From NCBI RefSeq assembly GCF_017084525.1, contig NZ_CP070950.1, positions 1,116,001-1,180,000 of the forward strand: a stretch of DNA of 64,000 bases. The letters run 5' to 3'. The notes beneath the pieces were generated by a model. It was not told the DNA's origin and did no database searches. It worked only from the letters and a program-made list of their open reading frames with translations. Of this stretch, positions 7,427 to 15,957 are shown one piece after another; within the stretch, counting starts at the first letter, position 1, and each line of letters begins with the position of its first letter. Made by a program: the position numbers and the translations under genes. The stretch comes from Conexibacter sp. SYSU D00693 (GTDB lineage: Bacteria; Actinomycetota; Thermoleophilia; Solirubrobacterales; Solirubrobacteraceae).

Positions 7427-9948
7427 GCCAGGGCGTCGAGCACGTCGAGCCTGGCGGCGCGGCGGGCGGGCCACGCCGCGGCGGCCACACCGGCCAGGCC
7501 ACCCACGACGAGGACGACGACCATCGTCGCGACCGGGATCGTGAGGGGCAGGTCGTCGACGGCGCGGCTGACGAGGAGCGCGAGCACGCCGCCGACCACG
7601 AGGCCGAGCACCGAGCCGATGAGCGCGGTGATCACCGCCTCGGCGCGGACCATCCGCTTGACCTGGCGGCGCGTCGTGCCCACCGCGCGCAGGAGCCCGA
7701 GCTCCCGCGTGCGCTCGGTGATCGACAGGTACAGCGTGTTCACGATCCCGAAGAGCGAGACGATGATCGCCAGGCTCAGCAGGGCGTAGACCATGTACAG
7801 CAGCTGGTCGATCTGGCCGGCCTGGTCGTCCTTGAACTCGTCGGTGGTCAGCGCCTCCGCGATCGGGAAGCGGTCCTCGAGCAGCCGGTCGACCTGCGGC
7901 TTGGGGTCGGCGCCCGGGGCGTAGTCGACGAGGACGAACGAGTCCTTCGTCGTCGCCCAGCCGCGCTCCACCGTCGCGTTGGGCACGACGACGTCGCCGA
8001 GCAGGGACGTGGCGTCGTCGTGGATGCCCTCGACGCGCAGGGTGACGCGCTGGTCGCTCTCGGTGCGCAGGGTCAGCGGGCTGCCGACCCGGAGGTCGTG
8101 GTCCTCGGCGTAGCCCTTGGAGACGATGGCCCCAGAGCTGCCGAGCCTCGTCAGCAGGGCGTCGTCGCCCTGGTCCCACTCGACGTTGAAGGCCTCCGAG
8201 AACGTCCGCGGGTCGATGCCCGTGACGTCGGTCTCCGTCCCGTCGAGCTCGGCGTTGACGAAGCGCACCGGCGAGACCTGGGCCACGCCGTCGACCTGCG
8301 CCACCGCCTCGGTGGCCTGGTGGGTGAAGGGCGAGAAGCCGTCGCCGTTCTGGATGACCGCCTGGGCCTTGGAGCCCGTGTCGATCGAGTCGGCGATGTA
8401 GGACTTGAACGAGCCCGCGAAGATCGACGCGAAGGTCACGAGGGCCACGCCGATCATGAGCGCCGCGGCGGTCACCGCGGTGCGCCCGGGCTGGCGGGTC
8501 GCGTTCTCGCGGGCCAGGCGGCCCGGCATGCCGAGCGCGAGCATCGGGCGCCCCACGACCTGCGACAGCGGCGGCACGAGGCGCGGGGAGAGCAGGGCGA
8601 CGCCGATGAACGCGGCGGCGGCGCCGGCGCCCATGAGGCTGAGCGCGCCGGTCTCGTCCTCCACCGCGAACAGGCCGACCGCCAGCAGCGCGGTGCCCAG
8701 GACGGCCAGCACGGCCCCCGCGATCGGCGCGACGCGCGAGCGCCGGGCCTCGATCGTCACGCCCTCGCGCAGGGCCGCGACGGGCGGCACGCGGGTGGCG
8801 CGCAGCGCCGGGGCCAGGGTGGCCGCGAGCGTCACGAGCAGGCCGACGACGAGCGAGACGACGATCGTCCGGGTCTCGATGACGCTGCCGGTCGACGGCA
8901 GGTCGGCGCCGACGGCCTTGAACAGCGCCTGCAGCGCCTTGGCGGTCAGCACCCCGAGCGCCAGGCCGATGGCCGAGCCCAGGACCCCGAGGAGCAGGCC
9001 CTCGGCCAGGACGGAGCCCAGCACCTGGCGGCGCGAGGCGCCGAGCGTGCGCAGGAGCGCGAACTCCCGCGTGCGCTGGGCGACGGTGATCGAGAAGGTG
9101 TTGAAGATCAGGAACGCCCCGACGAACAGCGAGATCCCGGCGAAGGCCAGCAGGGCCGTGCGCAGGAACGAGAAGTCGTCGCGGATGTCCTCGGTCTGGG
9201 CGTTGGCCTCCGCCGCGCCGGTGCGGGCGACGGCGCGGTCCCCCACTCGGGCCTGGACGGCGCGGGCCAGGGCGTCGGCGTTCGTGCCGTCGGCGGCCTG
9301 CACGTCGATCTCGTTGAACGCGTCCCCGCGCCCGGCGATCGCCTGCGCCTGCGGCATGGTCACCGCCAGCAGCGAAGCGCCGCCGTAGTTGTCGACGCCG
9401 GCGAAGCGCACGATGCCGGTCAGGCGGATCGGCGTGCGCGGGCCGTCGCCCTGGGCCGAGATGCGGTCGCCGACCTCGAAGCCCTTGCGGTCGGCCGTGC
9501 CCTTGTCGATCACGCCCTCCCCCATGGCGCTCGGCAGGCGGCCCTCGACCGGGGTCAGGGTGTTGAACGCCTTGACCGTCGAGACGGAGGAGATGAACGA
9601 CGGCGGGCCGGCGCTCGTGAGGCGCTTGCCCTCGCCGTCGAGGATCACGCCCTGGGTGAAGATGGCGCCCTCGACCTGGGCGACGCCCGGGACGGCGCGG
9701 ATCTGGCGGACGAGGGCCGCGGGCAGCGGCGGGCCCTCGTCCGTGTCGCTCTCGACGCCCTCGGGCGGCGTGACGGCGACGTCGATGCCGGCGTACGAGT
9801 TGGAGAAGATCTTGTCGAAGGACCGGTCGATCGTGTCGGTGAACACGTAGGTCCCGGCGATGAGGGTCACGCCGAGCGCGACCGCGGCGGCGGTCAGCGC
9901 CAGGCGCACGCGGCGGGCCAGCAGCCCGCGGAGGGCGACCTTGAGCAT
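7417..9948 (-). CDS. ABC transporter permease, MacB/FtsX (LolCDE-like) family
   Basis: An 843-residue permease with a membrane segment at about 15-35 and a MacB-type periplasmic domain (about 40-250). It also has an FtsX domain (about 265-400, including NTFSITVAQRTREFALLRTLG), a second extracellular domain, and a second FtsX domain near the C-terminus (NTLYLSITERTRELGLLRAVG). This double-FtsX layout is typical of Gram-positive LolCDE/MacB-like exporters that work with a separate ATPase. It follows its ATPase gene by 2 bp. Likely cargo is lipid, lipoprotein or an antimicrobial. Which one cannot be read from sequence. Confidence 0.9.
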   Translation of the reverse strand: MLKVALRGLLARRVRLALTAAAVALGVTLIAGTYVFTDTIDRSFDKIFSNSYAGIDVAVTPPEGVESDTDEGPPLPAALVRQIRAVPGVAQVEGAIFTQGVILDGEGKRLTSAGPPSFISSVSTVKAFNTLTPVEGRLPSAMGEGVIDKGTADRKGFEVGDRISAQGDGPRTPIRLTGIVRFAGVDNYGGASLLAVTMPQAQAIAGRGDAFNEIDVQAADGTNADALARAVQARVGDRAVARTGAAEANAQTEDIRDDFSFLRTALLAFAGISLFVGAFLIFNTFSITVAQRTREFALLRTLGASRRQVLGSVLAEGLLLGVLGSAIGLALGVLTAKALQALFKAVGADLPSTGSVIETRTIVVSLVVGLLVTLAATLAPALRATRVPPVAALREGVTIEARRSRVAPIAGAVLAVLGTALLAVGLFAVEDETGALSLMGAGAAAAFIGVALLSPRLVPPLSQVVGRPMLALGMPGRLARENATRQPGRTAVTAAALMIGVALVTFASIFAGSFKSYIADSIDTGSKAQAVIQNGDGFSPFTHQATEAVAQVDGVAQVSPVRFVNAELDGTETDVTGIDPRTFSEAFNVEWDQGDDALLTRLGSSGAIVSKGYAEDHDLRVGSPLTLRTESDQRVTLRVEGIHDDATSLLGDVVVPNATVERGWATTKDSFVLVDYAPGADPKPQVDRLLEDRFPIAEALTTDEFKDDQAGQIDQLLYMVYALLSLAIIVSLFGIVNTLYLSITERTRELGLLRAVGTTRRQVKRMVRAEAVITALIGSVLGLVVGGVLALLVSRAVDDLPLTIPVATMVVVLVVGGLAGVAAAAWPARRAARLDVLDALAYE

Positions 9949-9950
9949 GG

Positions 9951-10676
9951 CTAGGCGACGGCCTTCATGTGGTCGAGGACCTGGTCGGCCGTCCCGGCCT
10001 CGCCGTCGTGGACGACGCGGCCGTCGGCGAGCACGACCAGCCGGTCGGCGTGCGAGGCGGCCTGCGCGTCGTGGGTGACCATGACGACGGTCTGGCCGAA
10101 CTCGTCGACCGACCGGCGCAGGAGGCCGAGGATCTCCGCGGAGGTCTTCGAGTCGAGGTTGCCGGTGGGCTCGTCGGCGAACACCACGGCGGGCCGGGTG
10201 GCCAGGGCGCGGGCGACGGCGACGCGCTGCTGCTGGCCGCCGCTCATCTCCGCGGGGCGGTGGTGCAGGCGGTCGCGCAGGCCGACGGTGTCGATGAGCC
10301 GGTCCACCCACGCCTTGTCGGGCTGGGTGCCGCCGATGCGCAGCGGCAGGACGATGTTCTCCTCCGCGCTGAGCACCGGCAGGAGGTTGAACTGCTGGAA
10401 GACGAAGCCGACCTTCGTGCGGCGCAGCTCGGTGAGGCGCTTGTCGTCGAGCCCGCCGAGGTCGACGCCGTCGATCGTCACCTGGCCGCCGGTCGGGCGG
10501 TCCAGGCCGGCGAGGCAGTGCATCAGCGTCGACTTGCCGGAGCCCGACGGGCCCATGATGGCCGTGAAGGCGCCGGCCGGGAAGTCGATCGTGACGCCCG
10601 CGAGGGCCTTCACGGCGGCTTCGCCCGTGCCGTAGGTGCGCTCGAGGTCCTGCGCGGAGACGATGGGGGTGGACAT
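9951..10676 (-). CDS. ABC transporter ATP-binding protein, LolD/MacB type
   Basis: A 241-residue ATPase. It shows Walker A GPSGSGKST (about 42-50), a Q-loop (about 94), the signature SGGQQQR (about 145-151), Walker B VVFADEP (about 164-170) followed by TGNLDS, and the switch His in VMVTHD. TGNLDSKTS is characteristic of the LolD/MacB/FtsE branch. I chose ATG 10676 rather than an in-frame upstream start at 10745, because the family begins a few residues before the first strand. A 7-bp-arm hairpin lies 8 bp upstream. Confidence 0.93.
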   Translation of the reverse strand: MSTPIVSAQDLERTYGTGEAAVKALAGVTIDFPAGAFTAIMGPSGSGKSTLMHCLAGLDRPTGGQVTIDGVDLGGLDDKRLTELRRTKVGFVFQQFNLLPVLSAEENIVLPLRIGGTQPDKAWVDRLIDTVGLRDRLHHRPAEMSGGQQQRVAVARALATRPAVVFADEPTGNLDSKTSAEILGLLRRSVDEFGQTVVMVTHDAQAASHADRLVVLADGRVVHDGEAGTADQVLDHMKAVA

Positions 10677-10683
10677 GCCCGGC

Positions 10684-10699
10684 ACGCTCGCACGAGCGT
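10684..10699. promoter_or_regulatory. small inverted repeat upstream of the ABC exporter operon
   Basis: The sequence ACGCTCG-CA-CGAGCGT is a perfect 7-bp inverted repeat just upstream of the ATPase start. It could be an operator or a 5' leader hairpin. Position and symmetry are the only evidence. The rest of 10677-10797 holds another palindrome (CCCCTAGGGG at 10734-10743) and no gene. Confidence 0.3.
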
Positions 10700-10797
10700 C
10701 CACGGCGGAGGGTGCGGCTGCCCGTACCCGGTCCCCTAGGGGCACGTCCGGGGCCGACCCTCATCCGGCGTCCGGGTCGCGGGCGCCCGGGTGCGCG

Positions 10798-12135
10798 CTA
10801 GCGCTTGGCTCGCGAGTGCCTGCGGTTGGCGATCGACCCGCGGAGCTTCTCGCAGTTGCGGATCTCGTCCCGGAAGTCGGCCACGACCAGGTCGATGCCC
10901 GGGCCGCAGTCGATCCGGTCGCGTCCGCCTCCGACGGCCTTGATCACGTCGTTGCCCGACCCACCGCGCAGGACGTCGGGGTCGAAGCCGCCGTTGAGCC
11001 GGTCGTTGCCGGGGCCGCCGTCGAGGCGGTCCTTGCCGCGGCCGCCCTCGAGCTGATCGTGGCCCTCCTCGCCCAGCACGAGGTCCTTGCCCGTGCGGCC
11101 GTAGAGCGCGTCGTTGCCCACGCCCCCGGCGAGCATGTCGTTGCCGGCCTCGCCCTCGAGGTGGTCGTCGCCGCTTCGGCCGAAGAGCTTGTCGTTGCCG
11201 TCCTTGCCGAGCAGGAGGTCGGCGTCGGGCAGGACGCCGCGCGGCGCGTCGACGCCCTCGAGGACGTCGTCGCCCGGCGTGCCGGACTGCTTGAGCTGGA
11301 CGGCCTGGCCGATCGAGCCCGCCTCGGCGCGCTCCTTGCCGCCCAGGACGAAGCCCGCGACCTCGGGCGGCGGCAGCGCCGGCGCCAGGTGCAGGTCGGT
11401 GACGTGGCGCTCGCAGTTGACGGGCTGCTCGGCGGCGCCGTAGAGCACGTCGTCGCCGTCGCCGCAGTCGACGAAGCCCAGCGGGACGGCCGAGCGGATG
11501 ACGTCGTCGCCGGGGCCGCCCAGGATGTGGTCGCGCTTGGCGTCGTAGCCGAGCTCGGACCGCGGGTCGTCCACGACGATCGTGTCGTTGCCGTCGCCGC
11601 CCTCGACGATGTCGGCGCCCTCGCCCCCGTTCAGCCAGTCCTGCCCCGGGCCGCCCAGCAGCCGGTCGCTGCCCGACCCGCCGAGCAGGACGTCGTCGCC
11701 CTCGCCGCCGTTGACCAGGCGGTCGCTGCCGCGGTTGCCGTCGAGGTAGTCGTCGCCCTGGCCGCCGTCGAGCAGGAGGTCGTTGCCGAAGGCCGACTCG
11801 ACGATGAAGTCGCTGCCGGGGCCGCCGTAGACGACGTCGTCGCCGTCGCCGCCGTCGAGGATGTCGCCGCCGTGCTCGCCCTCGAGGCGGTCGTTGCCGC
11901 TGCCACCGTCGAGCGTGTCGTCGCCGAAGCCGCCCTCGACGCGGTCGTTGGCCGAGCCGCCGAGGAGGTCGTCGTCGGCCCCCACGCCGATGACGCGGTC
12001 GGCGCCGAAGCCACCGACGAGGCGGTCGGGCCCGTCGGTGCCGCGCAGGACCTGCCCGTAGTCGGCCCCCGCGGAGACCGCGCAGACGGAGACCGTCGCG
12101 AGCACCGCAGCCACCGTGCCGACGACCCGCCGCAT
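10798..12135 (-). CDS. secreted RTX-type calcium-binding repeat protein
   Basis: A 445-residue protein. The first 24 residues form a signal peptide (MRRVV..., a hydrophobic Ala/Val core, then SAGAD). Nearly all the rest is nonapeptide repeats of the GGxGxDxLx type (for example GGSGNDRLEG, GGPGNDRLNGG). I count more than 20, in two blocks separated by a linker (about 250-300). Such repeats bind Ca2+ and fold as a parallel beta-roll outside the cell. No enzymatic domain is visible, so this may be a structural or adhesive surface protein. I took ATG 12135 for its signal peptide. An upstream in-frame start at 12240 would bury it. Confidence 0.85.
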   Translation of the reverse strand: MRRVVGTVAAVLATVSVCAVSAGADYGQVLRGTDGPDRLVGGFGADRVIGVGADDDLLGGSANDRVEGGFGDDTLDGGSGNDRLEGEHGGDILDGGDGDDVVYGGPGSDFIVESAFGNDLLLDGGQGDDYLDGNRGSDRLVNGGEGDDVLLGGSGSDRLLGGPGQDWLNGGEGADIVEGGDGNDTIVVDDPRSELGYDAKRDHILGGPGDDVIRSAVPLGFVDCGDGDDVLYGAAEQPVNCERHVTDLHLAPALPPPEVAGFVLGGKERAEAGSIGQAVQLKQSGTPGDDVLEGVDAPRGVLPDADLLLGKDGNDKLFGRSGDDHLEGEAGNDMLAGGVGNDALYGRTGKDLVLGEEGHDQLEGGRGKDRLDGGPGNDRLNGGFDPDVLRGGSGNDVIKAVGGGRDRIDCGPGIDLVVADFRDEIRNCEKLRGSIANRRHSRAKR

Positions 12136-12271
12136 GACCGCCGCTGATCTTGCACGACCGTGCCAGGCGTGTCGAGCGGGAACGGACACGTTCACGACGG
12201 GCGGCGCGGCGGGCGTCGCCGGGCGGCGGAAGCGGCGCACGGTCCGGGGGCGCGCTGGCAGGATCGACGGC

Positions 12272-12733
12272 GTGGGATGGATCGGTCAGCGAGCGCTGCG
12301 CCCCCCGGTGCGCGCGGCCGGCGGGATGGTCGCCCTGGGCCTCGTCCTGAGCGCCTGCGCCGCCGACGACCAGGCCGGTAGGACGGGCGGCACCGGCGCC
12401 ATCGCCGGCACCCAGACCGCCGTCCTGCCCACCGCCCCCACCCGCGAGGACGCCGCCCGCCGCGTCGCGCGCCGCTACGTGCGCGCCCTGCGCCGCGGCG
12501 ACGCCTCCGACGTGTGCGCCACGAGCTCCCGCGCCGCCCGCGGCAAGGCCGGCGGCCCGTGCGACCTGCGCCGGATGGAGCCCCTCACCGGCCCCGTCCC
12601 GAAGGTCGGCGTCCCGCAGGTCGACGGCCGCACCGCCTACGTCGCGGTCGACCGTGGCGCGGCCCCGATGCTCCGGCTCACGTTGGTGCGTGAGCAGGGG
12701 CGGTGGGGCGTGGACGCGGTGCTAGGGCGGTAG
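12272..12733 (+). CDS. small lipoprotein, function unknown
   Basis: A 153-residue protein from GTG 12272. Arginines at the N-terminus are followed by a hydrophobic stretch (MVALGLVL) and the lipobox LSAC (Cys about 29), so it should be lipid-modified and anchored on the outer face of the membrane. The mature part has a Thr/Pro-rich linker, then REDAARRVARRYVRALRRGD and one Cys pair. The layout is reminiscent of NTF2-like lipoprotein domains, but I cannot assign a family. It is divergent from the RTX gene. The stop is followed directly by the repeat-rich region at 12734. Confidence 0.7.
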   Translation: MGWIGQRALRPPVRAAGGMVALGLVLSACAADDQAGRTGGTGAIAGTQTAVLPTAPTREDAARRVARRYVRALRRGDASDVCATSSRAARGKAGGPCDLRRMEPLTGPVPKVGVPQVDGRTAYVAVDRGAAPMLRLTLVREQGRWGVDAVLGR

Positions 12734-12782
12734 GGCGTCCTCGGGCGCTGCGGCTGCGGCTGCGGCTGCGGCTAGCGCGGTT

Positions 12783-13114
12783 GGCGTCCCGCTCGGGCGT
12801 CGTCCGGGTTCGACGCGTTCGCTGTTCGGCACTGAGGGCGTCGCCGCCCGCGGTCGCGTCCTCCGCGGGCGGTCGTGTGGGTTCGAGCGTCGTGACCCTG
12901 TCGATTCCGGCGTGGGACGCCGGGATCGACAGGGTCACGATGGCGCGCGCTCCAACTGCGGACCCGCTCGCAGTTCGTCGCGCCTCGTGTGACGATCCAT
13001 CGTTGGCAGCAGAGCCTCAACGACACGCGCACCACCACGAACGCCGGCCGGTCCCTCTCTCTCGGTGAAGACCAGCGAGCGCGCCGCACCCAGCGGCCGC
13101 CCGAGCGGGACGCC
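12783..13114. mobile_element. 332-bp MITE-like palindromic element with 17-bp terminal inverted repeats (family copy a)
   Basis: The sequence GGCGTCCCGCTCGGGCG at 12783-12799 recurs perfectly inverted at 13098-13114. The right copy ends on the first base of the response regulator's stop codon. Between the ends lie a near-perfect 21-bp-arm hairpin (12892-12938) and a second 7-bp stem (AACTGCG...CGCAGTT). No gene is plausible here. Just left of the element (12747-12770) is a (GCTGCG)4 run, and a TIR-like GGCGTCCTCGGGCG directly follows the lipoprotein stop at 12734. Parts of the element recur at 33.3-33.9 kb and 49.0 kb. Calling it mobile is inference. I see no target-site duplication. Confidence 0.6.
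12892..12938. repeat. conserved core hairpin of the repeat family, copy a
   Basis: The 21-bp arms GTGACCCTGTCGATTCCGGCG (12892-12912) and 12918-12938 pair with one mismatch around the 5-nt loop TGGGA. The same left arm occurs at 33470, 33783 and 49085. It could act as a bidirectional terminator between the convergent genes on either side. Confidence 0.8.
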
Positions 13115-13776
13115 TACGACGCCGCGCCGCCGCCCGACCCGAGGAACCGCAGGACCGCCAGCACGCGCCGGTGGTCCTCCACGGTCGGCGGGAGGTCGAG
13201 CTTCGAGAAGATCGAGGTGACGTGCTTCTCGACCGCGCGCTCGGTGACGACGAGCGTCTCGGCGATCGCGTGGTTGGACTTGCCCTCGGCCATGAGGCCC
13301 AGGACCTCACGCTCTCGCGGGGAGAGGACGTCGAGCGGGTCCTCGCGGCGGCGGCGGCCCAGGAGGCGGGCGACGACCTCGGGGTCCAGGGCGCTGCCGC
13401 CCTCGGCGACGCGCTTGACGGCCTCCACGAAGCGGTCGACGTCGCCGACGCGGTCCTTGAGGAGGTAGCCGATGCCGGAGGCGTCGTCGGAGAGGAGCTC
13501 CATGGCCGAGGACTCCTCGATGTAGGCGCTCAGGACGAGCACGCCGACGCCGGGGTGGCGCTCGCGCAGCTCGAGGGCGGCCTTGAGGCCCTCGTCGGTC
13601 TGGGTCGGCGGCATGCGAACGTCGACGACCGCGACGTCGGGCTTGTGGGCGCCCACCTTGCGCAGGAGGTCCTCGGCGTCGCCCGCCTGGGCGACGACCT
13701 CCATCCCCTGCTCCTCGAGCAGGCGCGCGAGCCCCTCGCGCAGCAGCACAGAATCATCAGCGAGAACGACGCGCAT
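13114..13776 (-). CDS. NarL/LuxR-family response regulator
   Basis: A 220-residue protein with a receiver domain (1-120) and a LuxR-type helix-turn-helix (about 145-205). The receiver has paired acidic residues in VVLADDS, the phospho-acceptor Asp in VAVVDVRMP and the conserved Lys in YLLKD. The DNA-binding domain shows LSPREREVLGLMAEGKSN and AVEKHV. I chose ATG 13776. An upstream in-frame start (13800) only adds METGETG-like residues. It directly follows the histidine kinase gene and is its likely output regulator. It ends inside the right terminal repeat of the 332-bp element. Confidence 0.92.
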   Translation of the reverse strand: MRVVLADDSVLLREGLARLLEEQGMEVVAQAGDAEDLLRKVGAHKPDVAVVDVRMPPTQTDEGLKAALELRERHPGVGVLVLSAYIEESSAMELLSDDASGIGYLLKDRVGDVDRFVEAVKRVAEGGSALDPEVVARLLGRRRREDPLDVLSPREREVLGLMAEGKSNHAIAETLVVTERAVEKHVTSIFSKLDLPPTVEDHRRVLAVLRFLGSGGGAAS

Positions 13777-13801
13777 CCCTGTCTCCCCAGTCTCCCCCAC
13801 C

Positions 13802-15559
13802 TCAGAACGGCAGCACGGCCCTCACGAGCGTGCCCTCACCGGGCGGCGACACCACGTCCAGGCGACCGTCGAGCGCGGCGACGCGATCGGCGAGCCCACG
13901 CAGGCCGGAGCCCGCCGAAGGATCGGCGCCGCCCCTGCCGTCGTCCTGGACCTCCACCACGAGCTGTGCATCCTGGCGGATCGCCCGGACCGATGCGCCT
14001 CCGGCGTCGGCGTACTTGGCGAGGTTCGTCAGCGACTCGGCCACCACGAAGTAGGCCGCCGCCTCGACCGCGACGGGCAGGCGCTCCATCGGGACGGCCT
14101 CCACCTCGACCGGCACGGGCGCCCGGCCGGCCAGCATCTCCAGCGCCGGGCCGAGGCCGCGGTCGGTGAGGATCGCCGGGTGGATGCCGCGCGCGAGCTC
14201 GCGCAGCTCCTCGAGCGCGGCGGCCAGCTCCTCGCGCGCGGCGTCGAGCAGCTGCTCTGCCGCATCGGGGTCCTTGCGGACCTTGCCCTTGGCCAGGCCG
14301 AGCTGGAGCGAGAGGGCGACGAGGCGCTGCTGGGCGCCGTCGTGGAGGTTGCGCTCGAGCGCGCGGCGCTCGTGCATCCCGACCTCGATGAGCTTGCGCC
14401 GGGACGTCTGGAGCTCGGCGACGCGGGCGCGCAGCTCGGCCTCCAGGCGCTCGTTCTCGAGGGCGAGCGCCGCCGCCGCGCCCGCGGCGCGGACGATCCC
14501 GGGCTCGTCGCCCAGCGCCGTGTCGTGGACGATCGCCGCAATCGGGTGGGTGTCCTCCGTCGCGCCTGGGGCGCGGACCTCGGTGAGCATCCGCCCGCGG
14601 CCCGGCGGCAGCGGCACGGGCCGGCCGTCGCCGTCGACGTAGCGCTCCTGCTGGCGCGACCAGTAGACGAGCTGCAGCGAGCGGTCGCCCAGGGCGCGCG
14701 CCAGCGCGTCGCGCAGGTGCTCGACCGTCGCGCCCTCGTTCAACCGCTCGACGAGCTCCGAGACCGCCCCGGCGCGCGTGTAGCGGCTGCGCGCGAGTCC
14801 GAGCAGGAAGGCGAAGGGCAGGAACGCGAAGGCGATGAGCGCGGTCAGCCCCGGGAAGGTCTGAGCGACGTTGCCCGTCCCCACCAGGTCGCCGGTCAGC
14901 GTCGCCGTGAGGATCAGCGCGAGCACGAGGCCCGTCCACAGCACCGGCGCCATCGCGCGACGCTGGGGCGGCGAGGCCAGCTGGCGCTTGCGCACGAGCA
15001 GGACGAAGAGCGCGGCCACCAGGCCGGCGCCCACGAGCTGGGCGACCGACTCGAAGATCGCCGCCGCGTCGGGCTCGTCCCAGATCGCGAACGCGTTGTC
15101 CGGCGCGCCCGGGACCGCGTCGAAGCGCCCGCCCAGCACGTAGTACGGGACGAGCAGGACGAGGACGTTGAGGTAGCCCGTCGCGACGACCGCGCGCCCC
15201 GCCGTGGTGCTGATGCGCCCCGTCGGGAACGCGATGAGCATGTGCCCGAGCAGGACGATGTACAGCGGGCTCAGGTACGAGCCGAGCGAGAAGACCAGCG
15301 CGTCGTCGCTGTAGGTCAGCCCGGCGGCGAGCCAGGCGAAGCCGACGCCCGTCATGAGGGCGCCGAAGCGGCTGGTGGGCCGGCGGGCCCACGCGAAGAG
15401 GCCCGTGCCGACGAAGGCGACGCCGATGAACGGCCCGAGGACCGCCGTGACGACGTCGTCGTCCTCGTGCCCGCTGGTGGCGATGAGCACCGCGTCGACC
15501 GCGGCGAACCCGACGGCCAGGACGGCCAGGCCCACCAGCGCCCGGCGCAGCGAGCTCAT
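13802..15559 (-). CDS. membrane sensor histidine kinase, HisKA_3 (NarL-partner) family
   Basis: A 585-residue kinase. About eight hydrophobic helices (1-265) form the input domain, followed by a GAF-like linker (about 270-385) ending in a coiled coil. The dimerisation segment carries the phospho-acceptor His in RNLHDGAQQRL (about His 406). The ATPase domain has the N-box ESLTNLAKYA (about 508-517) and the G-box GLRGLADRV. Pairing with the adjacent NarL regulator is expected for this class. The ATG overlaps the stop of a stand-alone receiver gene by 4 bp, giving one operon with two receivers. The signal sensed is unknown. Confidence 0.9.
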   Translation of the reverse strand: MSSLRRALVGLAVLAVGFAAVDAVLIATSGHEDDDVVTAVLGPFIGVAFVGTGLFAWARRPTSRFGALMTGVGFAWLAAGLTYSDDALVFSLGSYLSPLYIVLLGHMLIAFPTGRISTTAGRAVVATGYLNVLVLLVPYYVLGGRFDAVPGAPDNAFAIWDEPDAAAIFESVAQLVGAGLVAALFVLLVRKRQLASPPQRRAMAPVLWTGLVLALILTATLTGDLVGTGNVAQTFPGLTALIAFAFLPFAFLLGLARSRYTRAGAVSELVERLNEGATVEHLRDALARALGDRSLQLVYWSRQQERYVDGDGRPVPLPPGRGRMLTEVRAPGATEDTHPIAAIVHDTALGDEPGIVRAAGAAAALALENERLEAELRARVAELQTSRRKLIEVGMHERRALERNLHDGAQQRLVALSLQLGLAKGKVRKDPDAAEQLLDAAREELAAALEELRELARGIHPAILTDRGLGPALEMLAGRAPVPVEVEAVPMERLPVAVEAAAYFVVAESLTNLAKYADAGGASVRAIRQDAQLVVEVQDDGRGGADPSAGSGLRGLADRVAALDGRLDVVSPPGEGTLVRAVLPF

Positions 15560-15909
15560 CGCAGGAGGGCCGTCAGCGCCTCCCCGGAGAGCTCGCCCTT
15601 CGGGATGAACCCGCGGGCGCCGCTGCGGCCCACGAGCGGGCCGAAGTCCGAGGGGTCGCGGCTCGACACCATGATCACCGTCGGCGAGTCGTCGCGGCCC
15701 GTGATGCGGGAGGCGACGTCGAAGCCGTCGATGTCCGGCAGGTTGACGTCGAGGAGCACCAGGTCGGGGTGCAGCTCGCCGCAACGCTCGATCGCGCTCA
15801 TGCCGTCGGGCGCCTCGCCGATCACGTCGAAGCCCTCCATCTCCAGCAGGAGGCGGGCGGTCGAGCGGAACGACGGGTGGTCGTCGACGATGAGGACGGT
15901 GTGAGCCAC
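15556..15909 (-). CDS. stand-alone receiver-domain response regulator
   Basis: A 117-residue single receiver domain starting at GTG. VLIVDDHPSF carries the acidic pair, LVLLDVNLP the phospho-Asp (about 54) and FIPKGE the conserved Lys. There is no DNA-binding domain, so output must come through protein contacts or phospho-transfer. It is first in the operon with the kinase and the NarL regulator (ATGA overlap). It may act as a phosphate sink or an adaptor for the same kinase. Confidence 0.9.
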   Translation of the reverse strand: MAHTVLIVDDHPSFRSTARLLLEMEGFDVIGEAPDGMSAIERCGELHPDLVLLDVNLPDIDGFDVASRITGRDDSPTVIMVSSRDPSDFGPLVGRSGARGFIPKGELSGEALTALLR

Positions 15910-15957
15910 TGATCTAGAGGATCGCCGCTGGGACAGGCCTACTTGGTACGGCTTGCC

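Noticed and set aside
6322-9954. A very long plus-strand open frame (over 1200 residues) across the flippase and ABC permease
   Set aside because: It is antisense to well-conserved ABC genes, is Arg/Gly/Ala/His low complexity and has no domain. Such frames are expected in DNA this GC-rich.
10798-12135. RTX repeats as a tandem DNA repeat or CRISPR
   Set aside because: The periodicity is at protein level (GGxGxDxLx) with diverged codons and a signal peptide, so it is a coding repeat.
13098-13120. Target-site duplication flanking the 332-bp element
   Set aside because: Bases outside the two terminal repeats (TT on the left, TA on the right) do not form a matching direct repeat.
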